Assembly (NCBI RefSeq): GCF_016798225.1 | Contig: NZ_JAEUYX010000001.1 | Span: forward strand, 1-64,000 | Origin: Anaerococcus sp. mt242 | GTDB taxonomy: Bacteria; Bacillota; Clostridia; Tissierellales; Peptoniphilaceae | Reading direction: 5' to 3' | DNA: 64,000 bases | Part shown: positions 9,328 to 18,288 of the stretch, piece after piece | Position numbering within the stretch: the first letter of the stretch is position 1 | Layout: every line of letters starts with the position of its first letter | The notes under the pieces: model-generated | The model's input: the letters and a program-made list of their open reading frames with translations, nothing else | What the model was told of the DNA's origin: nothing | Databases searched by the model: none | Translations under genes and position numbers: made by a program

Positions 9328-9891
9328 ATGCAAAAAGAGAAAAACTTATGGGATTTGTTTAAGTCAACCCTTTATTTGTCAGCCTTTACCTTTGGTGGAG
9401 GATATGTGATTTTATCGCTGATGAAGGAAACATTTGTAGAAAAATTGGGATGGATTAGCAAGGAAGAGATGCTAGATATGACTGCAATTGCCCAATCAGC
9501 ACCAGGAGCAGTTGCGGTAAATGCATCTGTAGTAGTGGGTTTTGAAACACTTGGTTTTCCGGGTATGCTTGTTGCAATCTTAGGAACAATTATCCCGCCA
9601 CTTATAATAATTTCTTTAATATCAATGGCCTATCAAGCTTTTATAACAAATCAATATATTGCTTTGTTTTTAAAGGGTATGCAGGCTGGAGTGGGGGCTT
9701 TGATTATAAAAGTTGTAATTGATATGGCAAAAGATTTGCTAAAGACAAAGTCAAAAATCATCCCACTTATTATGATTTCAAGCTTTGTTTTAGGATTTTT
9801 CTTCGATATAAATGTTGTTTATATAATTGCAGCTCTAATTGTAATTGGTGTAATTTACACATTTGTGAAAAGGGGACAAGATGCTAATTAA
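9328..9891 (+). CDS. chromate transporter family protein, half-size subunit 1 (CHR)
   Basis: A 187-residue membrane protein with one CHR domain: F-T-F-G-G-G-Y-V near residue 20, A-Q-S-A-P-G-A-V-A-V-N near 55, and about five to six hydrophobic helices. Short CHR proteins usually occur as adjacent pairs forming a heterodimer, as here. Chromate export is the family name, but the physiological substrate in anaerobes is unknown. TGAGGA supports ATG 9328 over the TTG three bases earlier. Its last bases overlap the start of the partner by 11 nucleotides, so the pair is translationally coupled. Confidence 0.9.
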   Translation: MQKEKNLWDLFKSTLYLSAFTFGGGYVILSLMKETFVEKLGWISKEEMLDMTAIAQSAPGAVAVNASVVVGFETLGFPGMLVAILGTIIPPLIIISLISMAYQAFITNQYIALFLKGMQAGVGALIIKVVIDMAKDLLKTKSKIIPLIMISSFVLGFFFDINVVYIIAALIVIGVIYTFVKRGQDAN

Positions 9892-10438
9892 ATTGTTTAT
9901 AAGTTTTTTAAAAATTGGACTTTTTTCCTTTGGTGGCGGATATGCGGCCCTACCTATTATCCAAGAAGAAGTCGTTGATCTAAATAATTGGTTAACTTTA
10001 AGTGAGTTTAATGATTTGATTACCATCTCCCAAATGACTCCGGGGCCTATTGCAATAAATTCTGCAACTTTTGTAGGAACACGATTAGCAGGATTTCCTG
10101 GGGCTTTGGCAGCAACATTAGGTTGTGTTTTGCCATCAGCAATTATTGTGGGGACTATTTCCTATTTTTATAAAAAATATAAAAATCTCGATGCGATGAC
10201 AAATATCCTATATTTTTTAAGACCGGCAATCGTGTCAATGATTTTGATAGCAGGTGTGCAAATTTTAAGAACTGCCTTTTTTGATACAAATGCCATTGCT
10301 ATTTCAAATATAGATTATTTGATGGTAATAATTTTTCTTGTAGCACTTTTTGCAATGTTTAAATTTAAAACCGACCCGATAAAGATTATGCTAGCAAGTG
10401 GAGCGGTTTACTTACTCATTTCTCTAGTAATTTTTTAA
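9881..10438 (+). CDS. chromate transporter family protein, half-size subunit 2 (CHR)
   Basis: A 185-residue partner of the preceding CHR protein, with F-S-F-G-G-G-Y-A-A-L-P near residue 17 and T-P-G-P-I-A-I-N near 55. The two differ in the loop after the G-G-G-Y motif, fitting opposite-facing halves of one carrier. The overlapping start implies coupled synthesis. A drug/metabolite permease follows after nine bases and may be cotranscribed. No reductase or sulfate gene is nearby, so the context does not define the ion carried. Confidence 0.9.
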   Translation: MLIKLFISFLKIGLFSFGGGYAALPIIQEEVVDLNNWLTLSEFNDLITISQMTPGPIAINSATFVGTRLAGFPGALAATLGCVLPSAIIVGTISYFYKKYKNLDAMTNILYFLRPAIVSMILIAGVQILRTAFFDTNAIAISNIDYLMVIIFLVALFAMFKFKTDPIKIMLASGAVYLLISLVIF

Positions 10439-10447
10439 GGAAATTTT

Positions 10448-11377
10448 ATGCTAGAAATACTAAAAGATAAAAAAACTGCTATTATTTTTACACTTTTTGC
10501 TATGCTTTTGTGGGGATCAGCTGTACCAACTATAAAAACAACTTATGCTGAAATGAATGTGACTTCTGTTGACACAGGCGCACAAATACTACTTGCAGGA
10601 ATCAGATTTTTTCTTGCAGGAGTATTAGCCTTTGTTTACTATCTGACATTTAACAAAAATAGAGTAAATAAAAAGTCAATCGACTGGAAATATATAATTG
10701 TCCTATCTCTAATTCAAACCATGGTCCAATACTTAATTTATTACATTGGAATGATAAATACAAGTGGTATAAAAGCTTCTATAATCCAGGCTATGAATTC
10801 ATTTATAGTTGTTATTCTTTCTGCTATAATGCTGCCAAAGGAAAAAATAAATAAAGCAACTATATTTGCAATAATTATTGGAACTTTTGGAATTGTTATA
10901 GCAAATGGTGGTTTTGGAAATGTAGGTACAGGATTTACCCTGCTTGGTGAAGGTTTTATCTTACTTGCAACAACATTTAATGCACTTTCTGCAGTTTATG
11001 TTAGAAAATACGGGGCAAATCAAAATGAATTTTTTGTAACTGCAGCCCAATTTGTAATTGGATCTATTCCGCTAATAATAATTGGTCTAATTATGAATAA
11101 GACAAAACTAACTTTTTCGCCCCTTGCAATAGTTTTGCTAATCTATGGGGCCTTTATCTCAGCAACTGCCTATATAACTTGGAATACAGTTTTAAAATAT
11201 CACGCAGCGGGAGAAATGGGCATGTACAAATTATTTATCCCAATATTTGGATCCATGCTTTCAGTCCTAATTCTTAAAGAAAATTTCACAATTAACCTTT
11301 TAATAGGACTTATACTTGTAATTTTTGGTTCTATAATTTTAAATCTTAATAAGAGATATGTTAGAAGAAAAATTTAG
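10448..11377 (+). CDS. DMT-superfamily permease with two EamA domains
   Basis: A 309-residue protein with about ten hydrophobic helices in two EamA repeats (about 12-150 and 165-300). G-S-A-V-P lies in the first helix, and A-F-I-S-A-T-A-Y-I-T-W-N occurs in the second repeat, both usual for drug/metabolite exporters. It is probably an efflux or metabolite carrier in the cytoplasmic membrane; the substrate cannot be told. It is the last gene of the run starting with the CHR pair, ending at a convergent terminator. Confidence 0.9.
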   Translation: MLEILKDKKTAIIFTLFAMLLWGSAVPTIKTTYAEMNVTSVDTGAQILLAGIRFFLAGVLAFVYYLTFNKNRVNKKSIDWKYIIVLSLIQTMVQYLIYYIGMINTSGIKASIIQAMNSFIVVILSAIMLPKEKINKATIFAIIIGTFGIVIANGGFGNVGTGFTLLGEGFILLATTFNALSAVYVRKYGANQNEFFVTAAQFVIGSIPLIIIGLIMNKTKLTFSPLAIVLLIYGAFISATAYITWNTVLKYHAAGEMGMYKLFIPIFGSMLSVLILKENFTINLLIGLILVIFGSIILNLNKRYVRRKI

Positions 11378-11383
11378 AATAAA

Positions 11384-11420
11384 AAAGCTCTACTTTGCTA
11401 AACCAAGTAGAGCTTTACTT
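11384..11420. terminator. bidirectional terminator between convergent genes
   Basis: AAAGCTCTACTT (11384-11395) and AAGTAGAGCTTT (11405-11416) are perfectly complementary over 12 bp with a nine-base loop. T-rich sequence lies on the plus-strand side and A-rich on the other, so it can end both the permease and the phosphofructokinase transcripts. Confidence 0.92.
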
Positions 11421-11421
11421 T

Positions 11422-12642
11422 TTATTTTATAAAATCATTTAGTTTTACAAAAACAGGCATGCCATTTTCATAATTTTGCTCAATACTACCTTCTATAAGG
11501 GGAAGGATGTAGGCGGTGATTTTTTCTTCTAAAGTTTTTTTATCAAATAGCCAATCTTTAGGGATTTTCATTTCCTTATTTGCTATTTCTTCTGGGCTTA
11601 CAGATTCGTAGTAAACTTCATATCCATCAACATATTTTCTTTTTAATACAGGCACAAGATTTGTATTGTCAATGCCAAGTTTTGCTGCCTTATAGCCTAA
11701 TTTATATGCTTCATTTGCATCAGTTTTGCTAATTAGATTGCTTGTTCTTTGTACGATAGAAAGTTCTACTGCACGTGATTTGATTTCAAGTTTATTTCTC
11801 ACCAAATCTGCTAGCCTACTAGCAACTCCAGATACGATTTTGTGTCCAAAGGCATCATTTTGGTTAGAAAAACTTTCTTCATCTAATTTATTGTCTTTAT
11901 CTCTAAAACCCTCTGCAAGGGCAACTATTAAATTGTTTTCGTACTTTAAAGCTTCTTTTATTTCCTCAAATACTTGTTCCAAGGATTTTTGATCCTCTGG
12001 TAGATAAACCAAATTTACTACTTCTTTGTCCATTCCATAATTTGCACTAAGTGCTGATGCAGCCAGCCAGCCAGCGTGTCTGCCCATAATTTCAACAAAG
12101 GTAACTGATTTTAAGTCATAAATATCAACATCGGTTCTAAGAGTTCTTAAGGTAGAAGCTATGTATTTTGCAGCAGATCCAAATCCTGGAGAATGATCCA
12201 TTCCCATTAGGTCATTGTCTATAGTTTTCGGACAGCCAATGATATTTATATCATTAATATTATGTGATTTCATATACTCATTAAGCTTCATAACAGTATC
12301 CATAGAGTCATTTCCACCTATATAGACGAAAGTTGATATTTGGTAAGCTTTTAAAGTTTCAAAAATTTTCTCATAAATTTCATCATCTAAAGATGCCGGT
12401 AGCTTAAAACGACATGAACCTAAGATAGAAGAAGGCCTAGCCATTAACTTTTCTTTTATATTTTTATTTATATACTTTTCCTTATCCACCTCAGCAATTT
12501 CATCATTTATTATCCCCTCAATGCCATGGAGGCTAAGATAAATTTTATCAAAATCATTTTCAATCCCAGCAGAAATCACTCCGGCAAGGGAAGAATTGAT
12601 AACACTAGTAGGACCACCAGACTGCGCAACTATAATATTCAT
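11422..12642 (-). CDS. PPi-dependent 6-phosphofructokinase
   Basis: A 406-residue PfkA-superfamily enzyme, longer than ATP-type bacterial PFK (about 320). The phosphate-donor motif is G-G-N-D-S (109-113): Asp112 replaces the glycine of ATP enzymes. Lys139 in P-K-T-I-D-N-D replaces the second glycine. This Asp/Lys pair is the established signature of PPi-dependent PFK. Asp142 is the catalytic base, and M-G-R-H-A-G-W binds fructose-6-P. It reversibly makes fructose-1,6-bisphosphate using pyrophosphate. It stands alone on the minus strand between two terminators. Donor specificity is inferred from residues. Confidence 0.92.
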   Translation of the reverse strand: MNIIVAQSGGPTSVINSSLAGVISAGIENDFDKIYLSLHGIEGIINDEIAEVDKEKYINKNIKEKLMARPSSILGSCRFKLPASLDDEIYEKIFETLKAYQISTFVYIGGNDSMDTVMKLNEYMKSHNINDINIIGCPKTIDNDLMGMDHSPGFGSAAKYIASTLRTLRTDVDIYDLKSVTFVEIMGRHAGWLAASALSANYGMDKEVVNLVYLPEDQKSLEQVFEEIKEALKYENNLIVALAEGFRDKDNKLDEESFSNQNDAFGHKIVSGVASRLADLVRNKLEIKSRAVELSIVQRTSNLISKTDANEAYKLGYKAAKLGIDNTNLVPVLKRKYVDGYEVYYESVSPEEIANKEMKIPKDWLFDKKTLEEKITAYILPLIEGSIEQNYENGMPVFVKLNDFIK

Positions 12643-12693
12643 TAATTAATCTCCTTATTTTCTACTAATAATACCTTACTATAATTCTTAGGT

Positions 12694-12716
12694 TTTATCT
12701 TATTATATAAGATAAA
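12694..12716. repeat. AT-rich inverted repeat upstream of the phosphofructokinase gene
   Basis: TTTATCTTAT (12694-12703) and ATAAGATAAA (12707-12716) are a perfect 10-bp inverted repeat with a three-base spacer. It lies about 50 bases upstream of the minus-strand start, where an operator or promoter would be expected. No protein can be named. Confidence 0.4.
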
Positions 12717-12748
12717 TAAAAAAACTAGCTTGATGTAAAGCTAGTTTT
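12714..12748 (-). terminator. terminator after the hydrolase gene
   Basis: AAAACTAGCTT (12721-12731) and AAGCTAGTTTT (12738-12748) form a perfect 11-bp stem. Read on the minus strand the stem is followed by a T-rich run. It overlaps the stop codon of the hydrolase gene. Confidence 0.88.
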
Positions 12749-13688
12749 AAATCCCACTTAAAAAATCAAATATTTTGTTATAATAGATTTCTGCATCATA
12801 AAGTTTGCTTTCGGCATGTCCTGCGCCTTTTGCTATATGTATATCCTTTTTCCCCTTGTGGGCAGTGTAGAGTTTTTTGCACATTTCTACTGGTACTAAG
12901 TGGTCTTTTGCACCATTTATAAATAGGGTGGGGATTTTGGTTTTTTGTATGGATTCTATGTTTGATTTAAATAAATCCGCGCCAATTACTGGCTTTATGA
13001 ACAAATTGGCTAGAAGTCCTATTGGTTTGGTTAAAAATTTTAGTCTTTTTGGAAATTGATTGGCATACATTTCAAAATAGCTGGTATATCCGCAATCTTC
13101 AACACATGCTATGACATCTTTTGGATTTTCTGCTATTAGAAACATTGCTGTTGCAGCTCCTAATGATTCGCCTTGCAAAACTATTTTTGCATCTGGATAA
13201 GATTTTTTTATCCAATTTATCCGTGATTTTATATCTTCCTTTTCTTTTATACCGTATGTAGTAAAAATACCAGCACTGTTGCCATGGCCTCTTAAATTTG
13301 GAGCTAAAATTGAGAAACCTCTTTTGTAATATTCATCGGCAATGGTAAACATCGTTTTGTTTGTTGCAGTGTAGCCGTGGATTAATATTGCCCAAAGATT
13401 TGTGTTTTCTCCTAAAAGATAGGAACCGCCAAGACTGGTATTATCATAAGAATTTATAAATATATCATCCATAATCTTAGCGTAATGGTTTACAGTTTTA
13501 AAAACTATATCTCTATCTTCAAAATGATGCTCGCCGGCGTGTTTGTCTATATTTTCTTTTATGTCAGGCCTATAATCCATGTTGCCCATTTTTGCATTTA
13601 GCCGAGTGTTTAACTTGGCAATATGGCTTGTTGTTACAAAAATTGCTGAAACTACAATTATTGCAAGTAATATTTTTATTATTTTCAT
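12747..13688 (-). CDS. membrane-anchored alpha/beta hydrolase
   Basis: A 313-residue protein with one N-terminal hydrophobic helix (about 4-22) that probably anchors it outside the membrane. The fold shows H-G-Y-T near 104, N-L-R-G-H-G near 131, nucleophile Ser175 in G-E-S-L-G, Asp262 in N-G-A-K-D-H and His291 in G-A-G-H-A, a complete Ser-Asp-His triad. It resembles the YqkD-like S9-type hydrolases annotated as esterase or peptidase. The substrate is unknown. It is last in a three-gene minus-strand run behind a HAD phosphatase and a glucose-type EIIA. Confidence 0.88.
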   Translation of the reverse strand: MKIIKILLAIIVVSAIFVTTSHIAKLNTRLNAKMGNMDYRPDIKENIDKHAGEHHFEDRDIVFKTVNHYAKIMDDIFINSYDNTSLGGSYLLGENTNLWAILIHGYTATNKTMFTIADEYYKRGFSILAPNLRGHGNSAGIFTTYGIKEKEDIKSRINWIKKSYPDAKIVLQGESLGAATAMFLIAENPKDVIACVEDCGYTSYFEMYANQFPKRLKFLTKPIGLLANLFIKPVIGADLFKSNIESIQKTKIPTLFINGAKDHLVPVEMCKKLYTAHKGKKDIHIAKGAGHAESKLYDAEIYYNKIFDFLSGI

Positions 13689-13705
13689 AAGCCTCTCCTA
13701 AAGAC

Positions 13706-14506
13706 TTAATTTAGTACAAATTTCTCCAAATAATCAGCTATCCCATCTTCATCATTTGATAATGTAACATAGTCTGCGATTTCTTTTATTTTTTCTACTG
13801 CATTGCCCATGGCTACCCCGGTGCCAGCAATTTCAATCATAGTTTCATCGTTTAGCTCATCCCCAAAGGCAATTATATCTTTTTGATCAATGCCATAATA
13901 TTTTGCTATTTCTAAGAGACTATTTCCTTTTGAAAGGCCTTTTGGCATGATTTCATAATAAAATCTTTGGCTTCTGACTTGGGCTGTATTTTCGCCATAA
14001 GTATCAAACAAAAAATCTAAATGTTCTTCAAGTATCTCAGGATCATTTGCAAAGATTATTTTGTTTGGGGCAAAATTAATATTATCCCTAAGTCCTTCTA
14101 TAGCTTCTACATCTATTTTTAGTAAATCTCTTTCAATATCCAGATATTTATTTTCTGAATCAGAAATAACTTTATCCCCACTTGGGATAAGTATTTCTAA
14201 GGGTAGGTCTTTTGTTTTAGCTAAGATTTCCTTGGCTAAATCTAAATCAAGTGTGTGATTTGAGATTACTTCGCCGGTTTTAAAATCGGTTATTGATCCA
14301 CCGTTATAATTAGAAAGGGGTCCTCCATATTTTTCAAATTCCAATTCTTTTGCAAGATATCCTACCCCTGATGTTGGACGTCCAGTAACTATGGCAACTT
14401 TGTGGCCGGTCTCTCCTGCTCTGATTAAGGCATCTTTAGTTTTTGGGGAGATTTCATTTTTGCTATTTAAAAGAGTCCCGTCTACATCTATTGCAATTAA
14501 TTTCAT
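13706..14506 (-). CDS. Cof-type HAD-IIB sugar-phosphate phosphatase
   Basis: A 266-residue HAD phosphatase. Motif I is D-V-D-G-T-L-L at 7-13, with Asp7 as nucleophile and Asp9 as acid/base. Motif II is in V-T-G-R-P near 40, Lys of motif III is in P-K-G-L-S-K-G near 195, and motif IV is G-D-E-L-N-D-E near 217. The large C2 cap between motifs II and III marks the Cof/YwpJ group that dephosphorylates sugar phosphates or FMN. Substrate unknown. It is ten bases downstream of the EIIA gene and probably in the same transcript. Confidence 0.92.
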   Translation of the reverse strand: MKLIAIDVDGTLLNSKNEISPKTKDALIRAGETGHKVAIVTGRPTSGVGYLAKELEFEKYGGPLSNYNGGSITDFKTGEVISNHTLDLDLAKEILAKTKDLPLEILIPSGDKVISDSENKYLDIERDLLKIDVEAIEGLRDNINFAPNKIIFANDPEILEEHLDFLFDTYGENTAQVRSQRFYYEIMPKGLSKGNSLLEIAKYYGIDQKDIIAFGDELNDETMIEIAGTGVAMGNAVEKIKEIADYVTLSNDEDGIADYLEKFVLN

Positions 14507-14516
14507 AATCTTGCCT

Positions 14517-15005
14517 TCATTTAGCCTCGATTAGCTCATCGCCATGATTCACATTGCCAGTTTTTAGGACAGAAATTTCATAATTATCTGGATTTGTAAT
14601 AATAACTGGTGACTGGGTAGATTTTCCGCTTGATTTTATTTTTTCAATATCAAATTCTAAAAGTAAATCACCTTTTTTTATATCTTGGTCTTGGCTTGCT
14701 ATTATATTAAATGGATCACCATTGAGCTCTACTGTATCAAGACCGATATGGATTAATATTTCAAAACCATTTGTAGATGTAATGCCCACTGCATGTCCTG
14801 TATCAGCAATCATTGAAATTTTTCCATCTACTGGCGCATAAAGTTTTCCTTCACTTGGAATGATCATAGTACCCTTGCCCACAATCTCATCGGCAAAAAC
14901 TGGGTCTTCACACTCTCCTATATTCTTAGCTTCACCAGTCATTGGTGCATAAATCATATTTAAATTTTCGTTATTTTTTGTTTTAAATCTATCAAAAAAT
15001 CCCAT
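14517..15005 (-). CDS. crr: glucose-type PTS EIIA protein
   Basis: A 162-residue free EIIA(Glc) domain. His86 in I-L-I-H-I-G-L-D-T-V is the phosphoacceptor and His71 in G-H-A-V-G the catalytic partner, matching His90 and His75 of E. coli Crr. P-M-T-G and A-P-V-D-G are typical barrel motifs. It accepts phosphate from HPr and passes it to EIIB domains of glucose-family permeases. It is not beside a permease; MurP, about 30 kb away, lacks an EIIA domain and is the evident client in this window. AGGAGGATAAT precedes its ATG. Confidence 0.93.
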   Translation of the reverse strand: MGFFDRFKTKNNENLNMIYAPMTGEAKNIGECEDPVFADEIVGKGTMIIPSEGKLYAPVDGKISMIADTGHAVGITSTNGFEILIHIGLDTVELNGDPFNIIASQDQDIKKGDLLLEFDIEKIKSSGKSTQSPVIITNPDNYEISVLKTGNVNHGDELIEAK

Positions 15006-15084
15006 ATTATCCTCCTAAATTTGTTAACTTTTTTATATTATACCCATAAATTTTTATACATTTATGGTAAAAAAAATCGTATTT

Positions 15085-15126
15085 GTAACATATGTTACCG
15101 ATTTTTAATTTTCTATATTCTATAAT
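15085..15126 (+). promoter_or_regulatory. Crp/Fnr-type operator and -10 element upstream of hcp
   Basis: A perfect 14-bp palindrome GTAACATATGTTAC (15085-15098) lies upstream of a perfect TATAAT (15121-15126) with no recognisable -35. If transcription starts at about 15133, the palindrome centre falls at -41.5, the classical class II position for Crp/Fnr activators. A Crp/Fnr-family regulator is encoded three kilobases downstream. Binding is inferred. Confidence 0.65.
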
Positions 15127-15174
15127 AAGACCATAAGAGATATTTAACATTTGAATTTACAAAAGGAGTAATAT

Positions 15175-16794
15175 ATGTTTTGTTATCAATGTCAAGAAAC
15201 TGCTAAAAACGAAGGATGTACTATCCAAGGTGTTTGTGGTAAAAAAGAAGATACTGCAAATAGCCAAGATTTATTAATATATGTAACAAAAGGACTTGCT
15301 GAAGTTGCTAATAAACTAGGCGAGGATAATGAAAAAGTTTATGAAAAAATTTCAAAAAACTTATTCGTAACAATTACAAATGCAAACTTTGATACAGAAG
15401 CTATCTTTAAAATAGTTAAAGAAACTATTAAAATGAAAGATGAGCTTTTAGAAAAAGTAGAAGATAAAGAAGGTCTATCAAACTTTGCTTTATACTCATC
15501 AATGAATGATAGCGAATTAGAAAGAAAAGCTGTTGAAGTTGGTGTTTTAAATATTATGAATGAAGATGAAAGAAGTCTTACAGAACTTACTACATACGGC
15601 TTAAAAGGAATGGCTGCTTATAACCACCACGCAAATGTATTAGGTTATAGGGATGTGGAAGTTGATAGATTTATCGCGAAAGCCTTAGAAGAAACAACAA
15701 AATCTGACAAAGAAATACCAAATCTAATTGATCTTGTAATGGCAACTGGTGAACACGGTGTAAAAGCTATGGCTCTTTTAGATAAAGCAAATACAACAAG
15801 CTACGGTAACCCAGAAATTACAGAAGTAGACTATTCTGCAGGTAACAAACCAGGAATCCTTATTTCGGGCCACGACCTACACGATATGAAAATGCTTCTA
15901 GAACAAAGTAAAGACAGCGGAGTAGAAATTTATACTCACTCAGAAATGCTTCCTGCAAACTACTATCCAGAATTTAAACAATACGATCACTTCCACGGAA
16001 ATTATGGTTCTAGTTGGTGGCACCAAAATGAAGAATTTGAAGCTTTCAATGGTCCAATCTTAATGACAACTAACTGTATTGTACCAATGAAAAAAGACAA
16101 TACTTACCAAGATAAGATGTTTACATCTGGTCAAGCAGGATATCCAGGTTGCAAACACATCGAAGCTGATGAAAATGGCTACAAAGACTTCTCTGAAATC
16201 ATTGAATTAGCTAAAACTTGTGAAGCTCCAACAAATCTTGAAGATTTAAAAGTAGTAGGTGGTTTTGCCCACAATCAAGTTATCCAATTAGCTGATAAAG
16301 TTGTAGAAGAAGTTAAAGCTGGAAATATTAAAAAGTTCGTAGTAATGGGTGGATGTGACGGTAGATTTAAAGAAAGAAATTACTATTCAGAATTTGCCCA
16401 AGGACTTCCAGAAGATCACGTAATCCTAACAGCTGGTTGTGCAAAATATAGATACAACAAATTAGGACTTGGAGATATAAATGGTATCCCAAGAGTACTA
16501 GATGCTGGTCAATGTAACGACTCATACTCATTAGTACAAATTGCACTAGCATTAAAAGATGCATTTGGATTAGATGATATCAACGATTTACCAATCGAAT
16601 ACAACATTGCTTGGTATGAACAAAAAGCAGTAATAGTTTTACTATCTTTACTAAGCCTAGGAGTAAAAAATATTCACCTAGGACCAACACTACCAGCATT
16701 CCTATCTCCTACAGTTGTAGACTTCTTAGTAGAAAACTTTGGCATTGCTCCAATCTCAACAGTAGAAGAAGATTTAGCAACAATGACAGCTTAA
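15175..16794 (+). CDS. hcp: hydroxylamine reductase / hybrid cluster protein
   Basis: A 539-residue protein of normal Hcp length. The N-terminal cluster motif is C3-x2-C6-x8-C15-x5-C21, the class I spacing of strict anaerobes. Downstream cysteines in T-N-C-I-V-P, Y-P-G-C-K-H, G-G-C-D-G and A-G-C-A-K-Y, with conserved histidine and glutamate, build the 4Fe-2S-2O hybrid cluster. Hcp reduces hydroxylamine in vitro, and NO detoxification and S-nitrosylation roles are known. It acts in the cytoplasm with an Hcr-like or ferredoxin donor; no hcr is adjacent. It has its own activator-type promoter and terminator. AAAGGAG precedes the ATG. Confidence 0.97.
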   Translation: MFCYQCQETAKNEGCTIQGVCGKKEDTANSQDLLIYVTKGLAEVANKLGEDNEKVYEKISKNLFVTITNANFDTEAIFKIVKETIKMKDELLEKVEDKEGLSNFALYSSMNDSELERKAVEVGVLNIMNEDERSLTELTTYGLKGMAAYNHHANVLGYRDVEVDRFIAKALEETTKSDKEIPNLIDLVMATGEHGVKAMALLDKANTTSYGNPEITEVDYSAGNKPGILISGHDLHDMKMLLEQSKDSGVEIYTHSEMLPANYYPEFKQYDHFHGNYGSSWWHQNEEFEAFNGPILMTTNCIVPMKKDNTYQDKMFTSGQAGYPGCKHIEADENGYKDFSEIIELAKTCEAPTNLEDLKVVGGFAHNQVIQLADKVVEEVKAGNIKKFVVMGGCDGRFKERNYYSEFAQGLPEDHVILTAGCAKYRYNKLGLGDINGIPRVLDAGQCNDSYSLVQIALALKDAFGLDDINDLPIEYNIAWYEQKAVIVLLSLLSLGVKNIHLGPTLPAFLSPTVVDFLVENFGIAPISTVEEDLATMTA

Positions 16795-16805
16795 TAAATA
16801 TTTAC

Positions 16806-16837
16806 AAATCAGGTCCTCAAAGGGGCCTGATTTTTTT
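16806..16837 (+). terminator. terminator after hcp
   Basis: AAATCAGGTCC (16806-16816) pairs with GGGCCTGATTT (16823-16833) with one G-U and a six-base loop, followed by T residues. Confidence 0.93.
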
Positions 16838-16934
16838 ATACAAAAAGATTTTCTGTAATATAGCTTAAAATCATATGAAAACCTTTGCCAATTATAAAAA
16901 ATTTTAATATAATTATGGTGAAAGGGGATATTTT

Positions 16935-18230
16935 ATGGATGATATTCAAAGAGAATTGATAAACATAGTTGGGGAAGACTCTACAAAAGCTATTGGATGC
17001 ACAGAGCCAGTAGCTGTTGCCTATGCGGCAAATATTGCTAGTAACTATTTAAATAAAGATGAAATTACAAAAATAAATTTAAAAGTAAGTAATAATATAT
17101 ATAAAAATGGTAAATCTGTAAAAATCCCCAAGACTGGAGATCATGGCTTAGAACTTGCGGCAAGTTTGGGTGCATTTACCAAAAAAACTGATAAAGCATT
17201 TTTGATTTTTTCAAATCTTAGTGATGATGAAATAAAAAAAGCTAGAGAATTTGTTAGTAATAATTTAGTTGTAAATATTAGAGATTTATCTAATGAATAT
17301 TTCAATGAAGATTTACCAGATATATACATAGAAGTTACATTAATGACAGAAAAAGATATAGTAACAACAATTATCTCACATTCTCACTCCCATATAAGTA
17401 AAATCATAAAAAATGGCCATGTTATTTTGGATAATCCATTTGTAAAAAAAGACAAGTCAGACTTTGATATAAAAGAAATGGATTTTGCAGATTTAGAAAA
17501 AATTGTAAGATCGATGGATATTAAAGATATAAATTTTGTCCTAGAAGGAGTGGATGTAAACCTTAAGGCAGCTGAAGAAGGCCTAAAAGGCTATGGTATG
17601 GGTCTTGGTAAAAAATTAAATGAGCTTAAGGAAAATAAAATTTTGCCGGATAATTTTATAAGTCAAACTAGGATTTTAACCGCAGCTGCAGCTGATATGC
17701 GTATGGGTGGTGGACCATTACCAGTTATGACATCAGGTGGCAGCGGCAATCAAGGTGTAGGAATTATTTTGCCAGTATATATGGTAGCTAAACATGAAAA
17801 ATTGGATGATGAAATTTTAGCTCGTGCTTTATTTTTTGCTCATATAATCAATCGTTATGTAAAAGAATACGCTGGAAAACTTTGCGGAATCTGTGGTTGT
17901 GCTATCGGGGCAGCTATTGGATCAACAGCAGCTATAGCCTTTATGCTTGGAGGTAGTCAAAAAGAAATTGCAGGGGCTTGTACAAATGTTTTTGCAAATC
18001 TTACTGGTATGCTTTGTGATGGAGCCAAAGAATCCTGCTCTATGAAACTTTCTACCAGTGCCGAGGAAGCAATAATTGCAGCCTACCTTTCATTAAATGG
18101 TATTGTAAGCGAAGCAAATGTTGGTGTAGTAGGAGAAAATATTGAACAAACTATTGCAAATGTTGGTAAACTTTCCCACCAAGGCTTTAAGTCAGCAGAT
18201 AAGACAATACTTGAGATAATAGAAAAATAA
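16935..18230 (+). CDS. cyuA: L-cysteine desulfidase-like protein (UPF0597/CyuA, YhaM family)
   Basis: A 431-residue protein of the UPF0597 family, related to the alpha subunit of serine dehydratase. Cysteines in A-I-G-C-T-E-P near the N terminus and in C-G-I-C-G-C, G-A-C-T-N and E-S-C-S-M-K in the C-terminal half match the iron-sulfur ligands of this family. Characterised members (CyuA, archaeal desulfidase) split L-cysteine to pyruvate, sulfide and ammonia; others were annotated as serine dehydratases. It lies between hcp and the Crp/Fnr gene, with its own terminator. GGTGAAAGGGG precedes the ATG. The exact substrate is inferred. Confidence 0.85.
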   Translation: MDDIQRELINIVGEDSTKAIGCTEPVAVAYAANIASNYLNKDEITKINLKVSNNIYKNGKSVKIPKTGDHGLELAASLGAFTKKTDKAFLIFSNLSDDEIKKAREFVSNNLVVNIRDLSNEYFNEDLPDIYIEVTLMTEKDIVTTIISHSHSHISKIIKNGHVILDNPFVKKDKSDFDIKEMDFADLEKIVRSMDIKDINFVLEGVDVNLKAAEEGLKGYGMGLGKKLNELKENKILPDNFISQTRILTAAAADMRMGGGPLPVMTSGGSGNQGVGIILPVYMVAKHEKLDDEILARALFFAHIINRYVKEYAGKLCGICGCAIGAAIGSTAAIAFMLGGSQKEIAGACTNVFANLTGMLCDGAKESCSMKLSTSAEEAIIAAYLSLNGIVSEANVGVVGENIEQTIANVGKLSHQGFKSADKTILEIIEK

Positions 18231-18235
18231 AACAT

Positions 18236-18267
18236 AAGGCGCATTGAAAAATATTGCGTCTTTTTTT
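18236..18267 (+). terminator. terminator after the desulfidase gene
   Basis: AAGGCGCA (18236-18243) pairs with TGCGTCTT (18255-18262), one G-U, followed by T7. The Crp/Fnr gene starts 22 bases later, so some readthrough is possible. Confidence 0.8.
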
Positions 18268-18288
18268 ATACTTAAATTGAGGTGAAAT

